A stretch of 64,000 bases of DNA from Pempheris klunzingeri (Eukaryota > Chordata > Actinopteri > Acropomatiformes > Pempheridae). Shown here piece after piece: positions 1-13,841 of the stretch (its first letter is position 1; each line of letters starts with the position of its first letter). The notes under the pieces were generated by a model. That model searched no databases, was not told the DNA's origin, and saw only the letters and a list, made by a program, of their open reading frames with translations. Position numbers and translations under genes: made by a program. Location: the NCBI RefSeq assembly GCF_042242105.1, contig NC_092029.1, positions 15,424,885-15,488,884 of the forward strand, in the 5' to 3' direction.

Positions 1-3000
1 CTCATTTGCCTCAGTTGCATCTCCTCAGATCTGATGCGACAGTCAATCTGAATGTGTGGGATAATGATCGGTATTAAACAAATTCCCCAGAGACCGGACA
101 CTGATGTCATGTAATGGGTCCATGAGGAGTCGCTGTGTCATTGGACCATTTGTTTGTTCTCTGACACGGCCATTGAAAGCCACATATAGCTGCAACTGGC
201 CCTAGTAATTGCATTAGCTTTACAATTCACAGTTTGCTGAGTCACCCGGTTCAGTTGTGTATATTTTGGAGGAGCTGATATTAATGCACCGAAGACATCT
301 GATGCGTTCTGTTCGAAAGCTTATTAAAGATTGAACATTGGTTTTAGGTCTATCCATCAGCAATGTTCTTCCCTCTAGGGGCGTGTTTGTTCATGGTCGT
401 ACTTTTGCATCTTATATCCTCTCCCCACTTATATATTCTTTCATCTGATTTCTCGTTATTAAAATGGACCCGGGAGCTGCAGTGACGCAGACCTGCGGGC
501 CGATTCTGATTAAGTCTAGAATAATACAAAGGCAGGGTCAGTCGGAGAGCAATAGTGAGGGAAACAAAACCACTATTCAAGGCAATTGCAAACTTTTTTT
601 CTTTGCTCATCCATGTTGCTACCCCTATAAAATTTCTCAATAAGCTGCAACACAATGTACGAGTTCAACAGTCCCCACAGATCCAGAGCATTTGATAAAG
701 AAGCAGATAGACTGTGTTGTGCACAGACTTGTAAAAGGTCAGATACCATATAGCTCCAATACTTGCATGATACAGAATTAATGTCGCACGTTTCCCAGTG
801 ATGAAAACTCTTGGTCCTCTTCTCCCTGACTTTGGGTGAGATTATCAGGGGAAACACTGGCACTTCATGTTAACCGATATGTGGATTCCAAGAGGTGACC
901 AAAGGATGAGCTCAGTACTATAATAATAATAATTTAATATCTGAATGCTAACTGCAGGCTCTCTCTTAAATGAAATAATCCAGCCTGATAATGAGTCTCA
1001 AACTTTATTTGTCCTGAGCTGGACAAATGCAAACAGTAATACATGCAAGAAATAAGATTTTTAAGGCTTGTGTTTAGGCCAGTGTTTTGCCCTAAACAGT
1101 TAATATCGATACCTGCCATTTTCAGATTAAAAAGCTACAGTAGTAGTCACTTTCAGAAATACATTTTTGATCAGGCCATTCACAGAAATATGTGGCTTTA
1201 AGAGTTGTCATTTCTTATTGATTAAGTCAACTTGTACACACAGTTTTTGGCTTCACAACAACAACAGTTTGCCCAGTGGCTCTGTGCAGTGATTCCAGGT
1301 GGTCCGTCACTCCCACAAGACCTTTTTAGCCTTTGACAGTCAGGACAGAGCATAAAACTCACTTGTATAATGTGCAGTTTGTGCTGAATTGGCCAAAAAG
1401 GTAACAGAGTTGATCCTGGAAGGAGAGGTACGGACAGCACAGACAGACGGAATATAAAATGAAGACTCTATGATTTTACACTATATGTTTAAACAAAGGA
1501 TATTTATTAGTGAGCTGATAAACAAAATGTTTCACTTTAGAAAGGCTGTTCTGGGCCAACAATACTGCTTTTTTTTCTTGCTCGTATTTTTTGTAGTTTC
1601 TAAATCTGGACAAGCCAGAATGGGAATAGAAAGGCACGAAGGCAGAGCTCTCCTGCTCCCCAGTAGTGCAACACTGGCTGAGAGAGAGTTTGACTGCCAA
1701 AGTCCCCGATAACTGGAGGCACACGTGTGCGGCCATAATGAGACACATTTGGACAGATTAAGCACCAAGTGGTGATGAAAAATGGCAGCCAATGTGTCAC
1801 CCTTCACCAGCAGGAAGAGATCCCAGCCTGCAGCAGAGCGTCCTGCCTGCCTGTATTGCCCTTCACAGCTTTCTGGCAGCTTGCTGTGTCGAGCTTTAGG
1901 AGAGCTTGAAGATTCTGTCGCTCCTTTAGATCCTCCGCAGTTCTTGTCCAAATAAAGAAATGTTTGATCTGGAGTTAGTCTTACTAATGTACACCATGTC
2001 TTCAAAGTGAGATCAAAGACAAATGTGGAGATAAATCACATTTTTAAAATCATGACAATGACTAATTAGGCACGCTCATTAGTTATGACTCGTCAAATTC
2101 ATTATCTGAAATCCAATAACTACTATCTCTCTCTCTCCCTTGGCCTATCCTCTGTTGTCCTTCCTCGCACACTTTCTTTGCTTCCCGTGTGATTTTTGCC
2201 CCCCACTGTGAGCCCAGATGCCCTTCACTCCAGGATCACACAAGCTCTTACTTTGTATTTCAGCATCTTGCCAAAACCCAGTGCTTCCCTGGCAGTGATG
2301 GTCGCTCTCTGACCTTGAAGGTCACATGTTCACACTGAACCCAGGATGTCACCCTCTTGACTCTTGAGTCTCTTGGACTCTCGGAGCAGGAAAGGCTCCC
2401 TCCGTGAGCAGCGGGTGAAAAGTCACAGGAGAGCACTTCACAATTACTCATGTCCCTGTATTGTTGTTTTCTTTCATAGCCACCCTTTGCATTTGCCTGT
2501 TTTAGTTGCCCGCTTTTGCTTCCCAGGAGCTCTAGGGTTTGCATCTTCCAAATCTTGAGAATCCTCTCAGTGAGCCACAGTCCCTCGACAAATAAACAAC
2601 AGATGCTCAAATGTCTTCTTTGACTCACGCTTGATCCTCAGCATCGTGTGGCATTTTCATATACTTCAGCTATGTTAGTGTGCTCAGTGTGTAGAGTTGG
2701 TTTTGTTTTCAAAGCAGAATATGATGTAATAAGTCAGTGATCCTGTGTGGCTCAGTGGGAGAAGCAGGAACTATTGCACAGAGTGTCTGTATCTCCTGAT
2801 GCAGCCCTCACACTGTGTGAGTATCTTCTGTATACATGTAAAAATACACCAGCTTTAGCCTAAAACCTAACGTAGCACTGCAGCCAAGGAAAGGCCATTT
2901 AATTTAGGTAGCTTCATTTAGAGTATTTGTCAATGATTCTGCCAAGAATAATAACTTACTTAAAATCATTTCTATTATACAATTTCACACGAAGCATCTG

Positions 3001-4458
3001 GGGCTCGGCACTTGTAAACAGAAATATTTTTCTAATGCCATATCAGTGACTTGAAGCAAAACAAAAAGTCCTCATCGGTATTCTCGTCATGTATAGAATA
3101 ACCTTTGATCCTGAGGTTAAAGCTCATCCTCGATCTCGTAAATAGTGTTTTGACCAAATGAGATCCGCTTACTAGTTGTGTTTTAAGCTTTATCTTATTA
3201 CTTAGGACAACTCGTCCATCTCTATGGCAACTTAACAAACTCAGCCTGCTGGTGGAGGCTGTGAGATCTGGTCAAAAGGGTCTGAAAGGCTAGTGAGTGG
3301 ACCTTGAGTTATGGTTATTTTATTTTAACTGAAAAAACTGTTTGCTATATACATTGTGAGCAGGAAAACACCAAGATAAAACGTATTTTTGCCTTTGTTT
3401 GATGGTCCATGACTGGTCAAATGAAACCATTAGGCGCAGCATTATGGCTACCTGTAGGTCACGGGGTGTCAAAATCTGATGGGGTTTATAAATATAAAAC
3501 CAATTTTTTTTAGTAAAAACACCAAACATGTTCATTTCCACTGCTTTGTATCACAGTGTGTTGAACATCTTCAATACACTGTGACTATAACTGTCTGTGA
3601 AACAAAATAGGCTGTTTGAATGTGAAGCCATGATTAACTGGTTAAATATAAAATAGAGGGATGACTCATTAATGAAAGTGAGTGTTCTGGTGTATTGATA
3701 TTGCTGATCACAAACCTGCCAGGGCTTTGTACAGTTTAGTCAGCACAGTACGTGATTTCTGATTCCTCAGAGGTTTCAAACCGTGACTTCTGACATCCAT
3801 TTGTTGCCTCCAGAGTGCCGTTCATTCATTGCCAATTTAAAGGATACAGCCAGCGTGGTTGTTATTTCTCCCTCTAACCATTAAGAGAGGTGAAAATTTT
3901 GAACCAGCAAATGTAGTTGCTGCATTCAAATGCTTCTGCAGCCTGAATCAACATTCATCATGTTTAGCTCCACATTTGTTGAACTTGAGTTTTAACACCA
4001 CCGTCATTTTAGGTTATATTGAGATTATATTTATGGCATGTAAAGGTTTCCCTCAGTGCTGTGTGAAGATTAATTTAGCCTCTTATCTGCTACTAAAAGT
4101 ATCCAGTTGTAAGTACTAACTGCAAAAGTAAAGATAATAATTTGCAGCATATTCATAACGTGTTTGAAAAAAACGGCAGTGGCACTTAAGTCATTGTGAG
4201 CTATTGGTATTCATAAATGCAGCGGCAGTCTCTGGGCGCCGTTATAATGATCGCTGCCCGTGACTTTCAAGGGACACAAAGCAAAAATGTCGTAGAACAG
4301 ACCACCGAAGCTTCTAAATGTGGAAAAGTACATTGGAGAGTTTCTAATTTTCACAGGCGGTGATGGAAGCCGAAGAAAATAAAATTACACTGGTGTCTCC
4401 TTCGCTCTGTGCTATAATCATACAAACCATCTGTGTGCTTTCATCTCTGTCTGCGCAG
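1..4458 (+). other. rngtt: rngtt intron (3' part), no exon seen
   Basis: This stretch precedes the first recognisable rngtt exon and reads as intron. It is AT-rich, and its open frames (for example 1532-2005 on the minus strand) show no family motif and no splice logic. The branch and polypyrimidine region just before 4459 (ctgtctgcgcag) is a usable acceptor. The intron is therefore at least 4.4 kb long. RNGTT is known for very long introns in vertebrates. A short CT-rich run lies near 2110-2125. I see no strong repeat family or RNA gene here. Confidence 0.75.
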
Positions 4459-7269
4459 GCCACTAAAGAGCTGAAGCAGTACGACAACAAGATCATCGAG
4501 TGCACCTTTGCCAACAACAGCTGGGTGTTCATGAGGCAGAGGGTGGACAAGAGCTTCCCCAACTCCTACGACACAGCGATGGGTGAGACTTTGTCCTTCT
4601 CTGCTCAACGCTAGTTTATTAATATCACCGTCTCTCCTATTTGTGTCTCAGACTGAGTGAATAACAGCCAGTCAGCCTACGATTAATGGCGCGTTTTATC
4701 AATACTTCACGTCTTAGTTTGATGTCTGTGTTATTATGAGAATCTGTTTGGAGCACACAGTCAGTCTAACCTTGTATTTGGGACCCAAAATGCTCTTTTT
4801 GGTGATTTGGGACAAGATGATCTCCTTACTTTGAACAGGGAAAACTGACACTTGCTGCAAAATGTTACCTAAAAATCCTCTTAATTAAGTACTGCGGCAT
4901 GATTACATTTCTATAAGGTTCCACTGTTGTATTTTAAAGCTGCACTCATCAGTATTTTTATATCAACAAGGGATCAAATGATTTTGTAAATGAAAGTGGT
5001 CGCCTATAGTAACAAACCTGTAGGTAACTATCACTTGATTTTGAAGTTCAATTCGGAGCATTTTAGCATCTTTCAGCTCATTGTTTTGGTTTTATGGCCC
5101 ACAACAGTGCTGTGGTGGTTTCACTCTCAGTGCTCTCAAAAGCTGGTTTCAGGTCACAGCAGGCTGTTGTTTTCAGAGAAAAAGCTCCAATAAACTCATT
5201 GTATGCTACCTGCCTGCCACCAAGCAGACAGAAAAGAAAAGGTTTCCATTGCTGGTGAACATAGTGGAGCATTTGTGGAACTAAAGAGACAGATATTCCC
5301 TTAACAGGTCAATGGAGACAAAAACGGAACTAAAAGAAGAGTGAATATTGGTTCTTCATTAAAACTTTCTAAAGCGATGACGTGTTTACAGTTCAAGCCA
5401 CTGCCCAGAGCAAAAAAGAAAAAAAAAATCAATTAATCCAATATTGTTTTGTAATGTTACAACAATGTATTCCTCGTTCAAATGAGAACACAACATGAAT
5501 GGTTTTTAAATCCAGTTTATTACCATTCTGCAAGTCTTTAATCAACTTTTTGCCAAAACTTTTAAAGTTTTTTGAACTGTTTCTCTGCTGATAACAGATA
5601 CAGATTTTAATCTTTACATAACTTTACAAAGTAATGATCTTTAAATTCTGTAGTTGTAGTTGTTGCTATATTTTATCTTAAAGGGTAAAACAGATTTTTA
5701 GTTTGGCAGTTCAAAAACAGTGATTAACTCGCATTTGAATTCTGAACAAAAGTTTTTCTTTTCTCAAACGGTCTCCTCTCTGCATATGAAAATTGCACAG
5801 CTATAAAAGTGTCTTGTAGAAACAAATAGAGAAAAACAAAGAAAGATTGAGAAAGAATGCAGAAATAATAGTTTACCACAGTAATAAACCTTGTTTGTGT
5901 GGCACTTATCTAAACGCCGACTTCACCGTGCTGTACAAGGAGGCACATAAAAGTACAAATTGAAGCAATAAAAACAAGAAGCACAAGCGAGAGAAAATAC
6001 ATTTAAAGAATGAACTGAATTGATTGAAGAAGATAGAAAAGATAGTTTTGAATTATTGAGCTTTAGATACTCCGGCAGGCTGTTGTACAGCCTTGGCGCC
6101 CAGATGGCAAAAGCACCTTTTATCTAAAAAACTAGATGAATAGGACTGCATTTGTCCTCATGCTGATAACAACACTATGTGCTGTTCAGAAACCACCACA
6201 TACTCATCTATGTTGTTGGAATCATGGCGTCATGAGTCGGCCCCCTTAAGTTCAAACAAAACAACAATAGGCTTCTCATCCCTAGCTTGCAATTAATGAT
6301 TTTGTCGGCCGAAATGACGACAGCTGGCAGATCTTAGCAGCTATAGTTAGCTAGCTAATTTCACTAACTCTGAGTTAATTTGCAAAAACAGAATACTAGT
6401 GTGAATGCAAACCCACAAAAGATTTTGGAAGCAGGAAAAACCTGCCATGGTGCATCAGTGTTGCCTTATTAGTACTTGTAAGCAAGGACAGCAGGATTAT
6501 TAGAGTGGGTTGAATTACTCTTTAATGTTTCCAGCTTACACGTGAAAATGGGTCATTCATTTGGTGCACACATGATGCCCATGATGACAGATTTACTGAT
6601 GCAAAGAAAACCATACGAGTAAAGTTTATTGCTCTCAGGTACTGCAGGGTAGCTAGTTTGCCTTGACATTATAGTACAGTTACAGTTTCACACAGTGAAT
6701 ATTTCAGTCCTGAACTGGGCTTTTGTAACAGCAGCTGTCACCTCACGAAATAGTATAGTTAGCAAATGAAATGCCTTAGCCTCTTAGCCTTGGTGGTGGT
6801 TACTACTTTAGGTAGTAAGCCAGGTAGCCGAGTGTGATAAGGTTTGCAGTTTATATCAGAGCAAACAAACTCACTGCTTTTGTGGTTTTCGTTTTGAAAA
6901 AGCTAAAAAAAAAAAAGATGCCACTATCCAAAGTTTGACCTGCCTTGCCTACTTATAGTCACTAAGCTGATAATTGCCATTAAAGGCAGGAGTTTAGAAC
7001 CTGTGAAGGGTGCGTTTGTGTGTGTGTGTGTGTGCTCCAGGACACTGGACGAGTCTGTCACCATCTCTGTAGTAACTTCCTTCCTCCTGTTTCTCTGCCC
7101 AGCTGTGTGCAAAAGCATCCAGGAGCCCGTCACTAAGGAAATCCTCCTGGAGTACGTGGACCGCTGCTCACAGGGATTCCAAGCCCAGAACCGGAAACAC
7201 CCGCCAGACCCAGACGCTGAGCTAATGCCCCCTCCCCCTCCAAAGAGACCCAACCGGGCCATCCCGTAG
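4459..7269 (+). CDS. rngtt: mRNA capping enzyme (RNA triphosphatase and guanylyltransferase), last two coding exons
   Basis: RNGTT removes the 5' gamma-phosphate of nascent RNA polymerase II transcripts and adds the GMP cap in the nucleus. Two exons are visible, 4459-4582 and 7103-7269. They join in phase (ATG G / CT GTG) to give 95 codons plus TAG. The first encodes the end of the guanylyltransferase OB-fold, including nucleotidyltransferase motif VI (RVDK, in [14 protein letters not shown]). The second encodes the family tail, with VTKE, YVDRC and the basic proline stretch [11 protein letters not shown] just before the stop. This tail matches vertebrate RNGTT closely, and the human protein is 597 aa. 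The triphosphatase domain and most of the transferase lie upstream of the window. Donor GTGAGA at 4583 and acceptor CCCAG at 7098-7102 are both canonical. The identification is firm; only the 5' part is missing. Confidence 0.96.
4583..7102 (+). other. rngtt: last intron of rngtt
   Basis: This 2.5-kb intron separates the last two coding exons. It carries a SINE-like dispersed repeat (about 5900-6125) and a short (GT)n tract at 7016-7034 close to the acceptor. No extra in-frame exon is evident, because the flanking exons already join in the phase expected for the family. Confidence 0.85.
5900..6125. repeat. SINE-like dispersed fish repeat in the rngtt intron
   Basis: The segment begins near gcacttatctaaacg, has a tgctgtacaagga block, and ends with a block reading cagcctt-ggcgcccagat-ggcaaaagc. 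This pattern (a 'small cell with tRNA-sized start, internal A-rich part, and gggcccnnanggcaaaagc end') is one I recognise from many fish genomes. Only one copy lies in the window, so the call rests on recall. Boundaries are approximate. Confidence 0.4.
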
Positions 7270-7520
7270 CCCACATTTGGGCTCTCTGGACTGCTCTACG
7301 TCACACTGTACATCTATATCACCAGCCACATCCACCCCTCCCTATGGAAAACAGACATTTCAAGGCTTTCTTACCCACAGCACATTTGCTTTTCAGCCTG
7401 TAAATCTAAGGACCTGATAAACCTTAAACTGACTGCCTCGGCATCATCAAATGACCTTGTAGACTTCTTTGTAGCTTTAATTGCTGGTGTTCTTATTAAA
7501 AGGAAAAACATGACGGCTAG
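7270..7520 (+). promoter_or_regulatory. rngtt: rngtt 3' UTR with candidate poly(A) signal
   Basis: The sequence after the TAG at 7267-7269 is the presumed 3' UTR. The hexamer ATTAAA at 7495-7500, followed by T-rich sequence, is the nearest reasonable polyadenylation signal. The real transcript could continue further, because T-rich and A-rich stretches follow up to about 7570. Confidence 0.45.
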
Positions 7521-10500
7521 TTTATTTTATTTTATTTTTTGTTTGTTTTCCTATTTATATTTTTTAAAGTCTGAGCTAATTGGTATTTATCAGCAGGGAC
7601 GTTGTTATGGCTACAATTAACACCTGACAATGACGACCTTGTTTGTGTTTTGTCACTTAGTTCCTTATTTGTATTGAAGGAAGAGTACACGACATCAAAG
7701 CTCAGTCTGCTGTCTGACTACATTTCAATCAGTACAGCACTCTGTAATAGTTTGCAGCATCAGAGATCTAATTTAGATTAACACAAAGCTGCACAGGTTC
7801 TGGGTTTGAGTCCATTTAGCAGAACAATGTTACTGCCAGTGCTCTACCTATAATGCTCAGTCAAATGTTTTCATATCTAATGCCAACAGACAGAAAGCGA
7901 TTAGATCTCAGCTCTGTGTTTCATAAGATTTTGTCCAAAAGGAAGCCCATCTGTGTGGACTTTTGTTTTAAAGGCCACATGGTCGGGTGGAGAGATGACA
8001 ACATGATTACACAGTTTCAACAAACTAACTCCAAAGGAGTAAAGAAAAACGGTGACAGCTACAGACGGGCGACAAATCAACATAAAGCAACATAAAGTTT
8101 CTTAATAAGGTGACTGGTTTTGGTCGCCCTCGATGCATATCACTCTTCCAATGCTGTTGGTGCTGACGACGACTCGTGCGGCTGCGACCATTTCATCCAC
8201 ACCGCTCGCCATTTTTCGGACGTTTGTTTTGCAGTGATGTAGCGAGGCAGTGTGCTGTGCAGGAGGACGGTGTCACCATTCTTAATATCACCTATAAAGA
8301 AGTCTCCGGCGTGCGGTAAACAGCAGCCAGTTAGCACAAAACTAGACCTGTTTGAATCTGAGATGTGGATTCTGGAATTGGTGTAAATAACATGTTAACT
8401 GCACAATTATATCAAGTAAAAGCATCTGCATTTGCTTCTACTCTCCTTTATTCAGGAGTTTCTTTTAATTTGTCAACATCTGTATTTCTTCTTTTGGTGT
8501 GATGTTTAAGGTCTCTGGGGCCTGGGGATTTTTACCCCCAACCTATTTTAGAACCAGGTCGAGTTTAACCTGATCGGTAGTCGCTCAGTTTTGGGGGTCA
8601 GGACAGCTGGTTAATTGTCCAAACGATCTGGCTGTCAGTCGATCGAAATGGTTTCTGACTCATCGGAAAATCTGGTGCCTTGACTGCTGCCTTGCAGTTT
8701 GAGCTCTTCCATGATCCGATTTTCCACGTGGCTGTTTCAAAAGGTGCTTTATAAACTGTAGTTAGCTTGATTTGATATTGTAGCATTATTTTAGCATAGA
8801 GACAAAACGTGTAGTGTGAGTTAACACAATTTACAAGACTATTCCAAACCTACAGTGAGCACACATCTTAACAGCTGCTAATTAGGGATGGAGCATGATT
8901 TTTGAAGATTTGAATAGTTGTGAAATTATAAAAAAAAATCTGAAGTATTCAAATGAATGAAATGTACATCCCTACTGCTAATATCATGAAGCTCATCACA
9001 GTCTAACAACTTGATTTATAAAGTTGAATCTCACTTCTAAGATCCTTCAGACAAACGCATTTTATGTACAGCTCCTAACAGAAATCAGAGAAAACACCTT
9101 AATCTTAAAACCTAAAGAAATATGTCCACCTGCTCAAGACGTCACGCCATCTTGTACAATAGTTGACCTCTGACCTTCCTGTGGAGGGCAGGGAAGTGAA
9201 GGTGAATTGCCATTAGATTACTAAACATGCTCGTCATTGCTCCTTTAGTTTAATCCCACAGGTAAGCCTTGTTGCCAGGGAACATTTGAAATTTTTTTTT
9301 TCTCACCCTGTTGCCCACGTTGTTGCCTGTTGCTTGGAGTGTTGCCCAGCTGCACTGTTAATCACCCACTGTAGTGTTTGTAAAAATAATTTACTCTGCA
9401 GCTTTCATATGCGGTACATTAGTGACAAGAGGTGATTGGCGCTTTGAAATTCACAGTTTGGTTTAGACTGTGTAATAATGTCTCCATCACTTTTATTTAT
9501 TTTTCATGTTGCTGTTTTTTTATGAAGGACAATCTCTCTTAAAGAGCGGAGGATGCTACACAAATGATTCAACGTTCGAGGGAATATTTCTATTTCTGTC
9601 TTGACTAAAAGTGTGCATTTCAGAACAAGTGTGTTGTGGAAGTTTATTTGAACTCTGTGTTTCTGAGCTCCCATGCAGTTTTTTGGACCGAGAGTCAGAA
9701 TTTGTGCTTATTTTAAGACGAGGGTGGCGGCAGCGGTTAGTCATGCCGGTTGGAGAATTTGGATCAGAAGTTGGGGAATAAATGTAAGTCAGTGGAGTAT
9801 AACACACGATGGTGTAACAAATCAAGCCTGTGTGTGTATTTTGAGTTCCTGTCTGTTTGTGCCTGAGGCGACTGTTCTCCTTATAGCAGAAATAGATGAG
9901 CTGTACTCTCGGGGCTCTCTTCCCTCTGGCTGCACATGAAAGCTGGCTGATTCTCATCAAAGCCTCTCTCACCTTTTTGTCATGAGGTTGCTGCCGCCGA
10001 GACATCTCGCTCTCATGCAGCAGGTGTGCTATCGGCAACAGCACACACATTTATACCTGTTTATCTTTCCGTAAAATCCATTCACTTAAGTTCATCCTCC
10101 ATCTTCTCAATCTGAGCTTCTAGCTGCCTGATCTAATATTATCCAAAATCTATCTCATTCCAAACCCCTTCAGCTAAATGTCCTCTCTTTGCAGGGGTCC
10201 CTGCGTGTGGCGTTCTGCTTCTGAAAACACCGAGCTGGAGAAAACACACACACAAAGTTAGATCCAGGAACATCAATCATGTGTTTTCTGCGGGTGTGTT
10301 TGTGCCTTCGAGCACAAGAGGCACGAATGGCAGCTCTGCAACTGTATGCATCTGCAAATGTAAACACAGTCTTTGCATGAGCACAGGTGGCTCTGAGGTT
10401 CGCTCCATCTCAGCTCAGGTGCTGGGAGGCCGGAAGCTGCTGAGCCTCACGAGGATATTAAATCAGCAGAGACGACTTGCAGGTCATTATCGTCTCGATA

Positions 10501-13480
10501 TTATATACAGTTTGAATAATGCATTTACGTGGCGCTCCCTGTGTCTGCGATCAGGGGCGCCAAGACGAGCTTTCTGTGGAGCTCAAAGCAGTTTGTGTGC
10601 TTGCTTAGTTTTTGCCCATTTAAAACACGTTTCTTTTGCATAATGAAACCATTTCTTCATCTAAGTTCCCTCTTAGTTGAATGTAATTTGCTCCACGGTT
10701 TGAGATATCCATATTATTTCTTTGCAGTCAGTGAGGCATGGACATGATTTCTGTAAACATATTTGTGAATTGCACAGCAGAAAATATAAAAATATTTGCA
10801 CTGTGAGATGTCATACAGAAATGAAGTATAAACATCTAATCCTTTGTCATTAACATCACAAATACTCAGGTTAATTCAGCAGATAATTCTGGTTCTTTTT
10901 GACTTGAAATCTCATCAAATTAAGTTTTTACAGAAACCTAATCAGCAGACTTCCCAGCATGCATTATTTCAGAACTGTTTAAAACTCTCCAGAGACCTTT
11001 TTTCTTTTGTAGTTTGAAGAAAGCATGTAATGGAATCTTACTGAGTGTCTTTAATACATATTAAAGATTTCCTGTGGAGGCTTCCACTTGATGCACGTCG
11101 CTCTGAATTTAAAGTTGTATAAAAAGCTGATTTAAAAAAAAAGAAAAAAAAAGATGTATGTAAATTTCATTGATTAATTGCCCCCAATATATTTCAATTG
11201 TAGATATATGACATTAAAGTTTAACCGTTTAGCTGCATTTCATCTGGAGAGGTTAAAGAAGCCAACTAATAGAGATCATTTGTCCTAATCTCAGAAAAAA
11301 CGACAACACCGTAAGTCGTAATTGTGATTCAAGTCTTCATCCGATGATTTTAATAACAAGCTTTGCTCCTGATAATGAAGTGAGACAGATATGACCTGAT
11401 TACCCTCCTGAAATTAGAAATTTAATTGCAGAAGTTTTTCAGCTTCTGGGAGGTGGAGGAGTTGGGAGTAGTGGGCGGGTTTGTGCCATTATCACAGATT
11501 CCCCTCCTCATAAGCTCGTCGCAGCCATGATGGCTGCTGTAACGATGGCTGCTGCTGCGCTGGTTCTCCGTCTCCATCAGAAGCAGCAATCAAGGGGGTG
11601 GTTGTTTGCGACAGCATCATTTGCAACCGGAGCACTGCGAGGCCGCCATCAGCACATGAGTGTACACTGATCTCTCTGCTCAAATGCACTTGTGTCTGCT
11701 GTTGCATTTCTCAAGACTCCCAAATCGCTGAAGTAACTCTGAAGTCACCGTCAGACGGCAGTTTAAGCAGAGTGATGCTGAATACACAATATACGATCAA
11801 TCCTTTAGATTTGATGGGATCACTCAAAAGTGGGTGGATATTGTGTGATATTAAGTGTTTGCCAGCTGAAATCCAGAGGACAGTTGATAGTCCAACTAGC
11901 TGGTCACTCCACATCATATTTGGTCATAAAAAGTAGTTTAACCTTTTACACCAAAAGGAAAGAGAAGCATTTTAATGTATATTCAGCTCACACCAAGAAA
12001 TACAACATAAACTGCAGTTTATTACAACCGGTCTATCATTTATGAAAATACTGAACTCCTCAAAGTGTTTTTTTTTTTATCTATAAGATCTTAGCAGTTA
12101 CTTTAGAGAGTACAATGTTATTTTAACCAATAGAAACAATGGCCAAAGCTATGAAAACGAAACCCAGATTGAAATATAGCATCTTTCTCTTTTAATGTAT
12201 TTTTAATAATGTTTTCTATTGGATTATGTTTTCTATTGGATTTTGTGTTGAAATACTTCAAACTGTCTTTGGTAGGGGTCAGCAGCATCAGACTGTGCAG
12301 TAAAATGTTTTAGGATACACAGCGATGATGAAACACTACCTGGTTTGTATTTGGAGCATCAACTTTAAAGCCTTTAGGCCAGCCTGCTCTCACTCTTAAT
12401 GACTCTAGAAGATTTTGAAAATGTCAGTCAATAAAACCGTAAGAAAATTACACCTACTGGATACCCCCCCTCCCCCCTACCACCACCACCTCTTGCTGAC
12501 ATTCTCACATGCACCAAAGTTAATGGAGTAAAGAAAAGGCAAGAATCACAGTTCATTCTTTAATTTTCTGGGTTTTTGCTCCTCAGTAGCCTGTGGGGGG
12601 AAAAAATCATTGACTTTATACAGAACTTTGTTGAACTGCAGAAAACTTATTGGTAAAGTGATTTGATGTTGATTACAGCCAGTGTTGGCATGCTGAAGGA
12701 GAGGCGCTGCACATTACAGTTGCTGGAGACATCTTATAGGAAAGAAAGGGGGAATTCAATGAAAATGGCCTGACCTTTTCAGAGTAAATGTAGGCAATCG
12801 TTGCTGCTTGTTTCCCTGCCCCTCTGCATCCAGTCACCAGGGCTTTAACAGAGCAGGCGCTGACTAAATGATGTAAAACAGAGAAAACTACAATACCACC
12901 TTTCAAAATTCTGCAGAGCTTTTTAAAGGTAAATTCCATTGGAAAGAGAGGATCTAACAAGGTGTAACAGAAAAGCAAGGGGCAGCATTTCTGCAGGAGT
13001 GTCACTTCGGGAGCTGGTGAGTCAATGAAATCTCATACAGGAAGTTCAGTGTGAGTAACGGATCTATGAGTTTGAAGATTATATAATACTATGAGACAGG
13101 ATGCTGCACTTTCTCCTGAAAGTTGTGAGCTAAACTGTAAAAAATAATGTGTTCACATTACAAAGTAACCTACCAGGAATCTGCACATGTCTGCAATTGA
13201 TGTTTTTCAATGGCCAAAATGTTTTGCCAAGTGACATTGCATTGCAATCCAGACAATTTCAGCTGGGTTCAACTTATTCCAAGACGACATTGTTTTTCCC
13301 CCTAAGGCATGGTCTCATTGAAATTAATGGATGTTGTGCTGTTTTCTATTTGTCAATGCAGAATCCATTGTTTTTTTTAAAAGTGCCCAGCATTAGTAAC
13401 CAAGTCTCATGGTATCCCTGGCTCTGCTGCATCCTTTTTGACCAGTCTTTTTGGCCATGTTAGCAATGTGTGCTGTTAGG
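7521..13480. other. intergenic, gene-poor
   Basis: No coding exon is supported here. The open frames at 7853-8095, 8140-8337, 9556-10050 (minus) and 11598-11936 lack recognisable domains or splice context. A GC-richer patch at about 11440-11640 includes repeated gctgctg/atggctgct motifs and could be a small regulatory element, but nothing proves this. At 9271-9283 gttgccagggaac resembles an RFX X-box with one mismatch. Otherwise I see nothing specific. Confidence 0.6.
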
Positions 13481-13841
13481 TGGGCCACCACTTTAGTCCA
13501 GACCGTAATATCACAAAAAACATTGGATGGTTCGCCATGAAATTTGTTGGTTGCCAGATGATGAATATAGTGACATCAGTGATCCTCTGACTTTTCTGTT
13601 GTGCCACCATGGCGTTGACAAATGTGCTTTTGAGATAAATGTCTCAACAACTATCTGATGGACTGACACACACAGTCATGAACTGACTGCACAAGTTTTG
13701 CAATTTCCTGACTTTTCATCAAGCGCCATCATCAGGTCAAACTTTGTTTTATCACGACATACCTGCAACACCTTCCCTTCAGCCTCAGCTGGTGTTCAGT
13801 GCTAATTAGCAAAAGCTAGCATGCTAACACACTAAACTAAG
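13481..13841 (+). repeat. dispersed teleost repeat, family B, copy 1 (longest)
   Basis: The copy starts near tgggccaccactttagtcc. It continues through a block about clumsy inverse counts of tctcaacaactatctgatgg and gtcatgaactgac, and ends in gctaattagcaaaagctagc. The same blocks recur at 19199-19545 (reverse), 32511-32725 (reverse) and 37271-37405 (forward) in this window, which shows directly that it is dispersed. The same consensus is common in fish genomes from memory. It has no coding capacity. Confidence 0.75.

Noticed and set aside
1532..2005. 157-codon minus-strand frame inside the rngtt intron
   Set aside because: Runs through a poly(A)/poly(T) tract (KKKKK end), has no conserved motif and overlaps two other random frames.
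9556..10050. 164-codon open frame on the minus strand
   Set aside because: No recognisable family, low-complexity Ser/Thr/His-rich translation and no neighbouring exon signals.
11520..11660. Short ATG-rich frame (MAAVTMAAAALVLRLH) in a GC-richer patch
   Set aside because: Looks like a signal peptide by composition but stops after about 47 codons with no donor that gives a sensible continuation.
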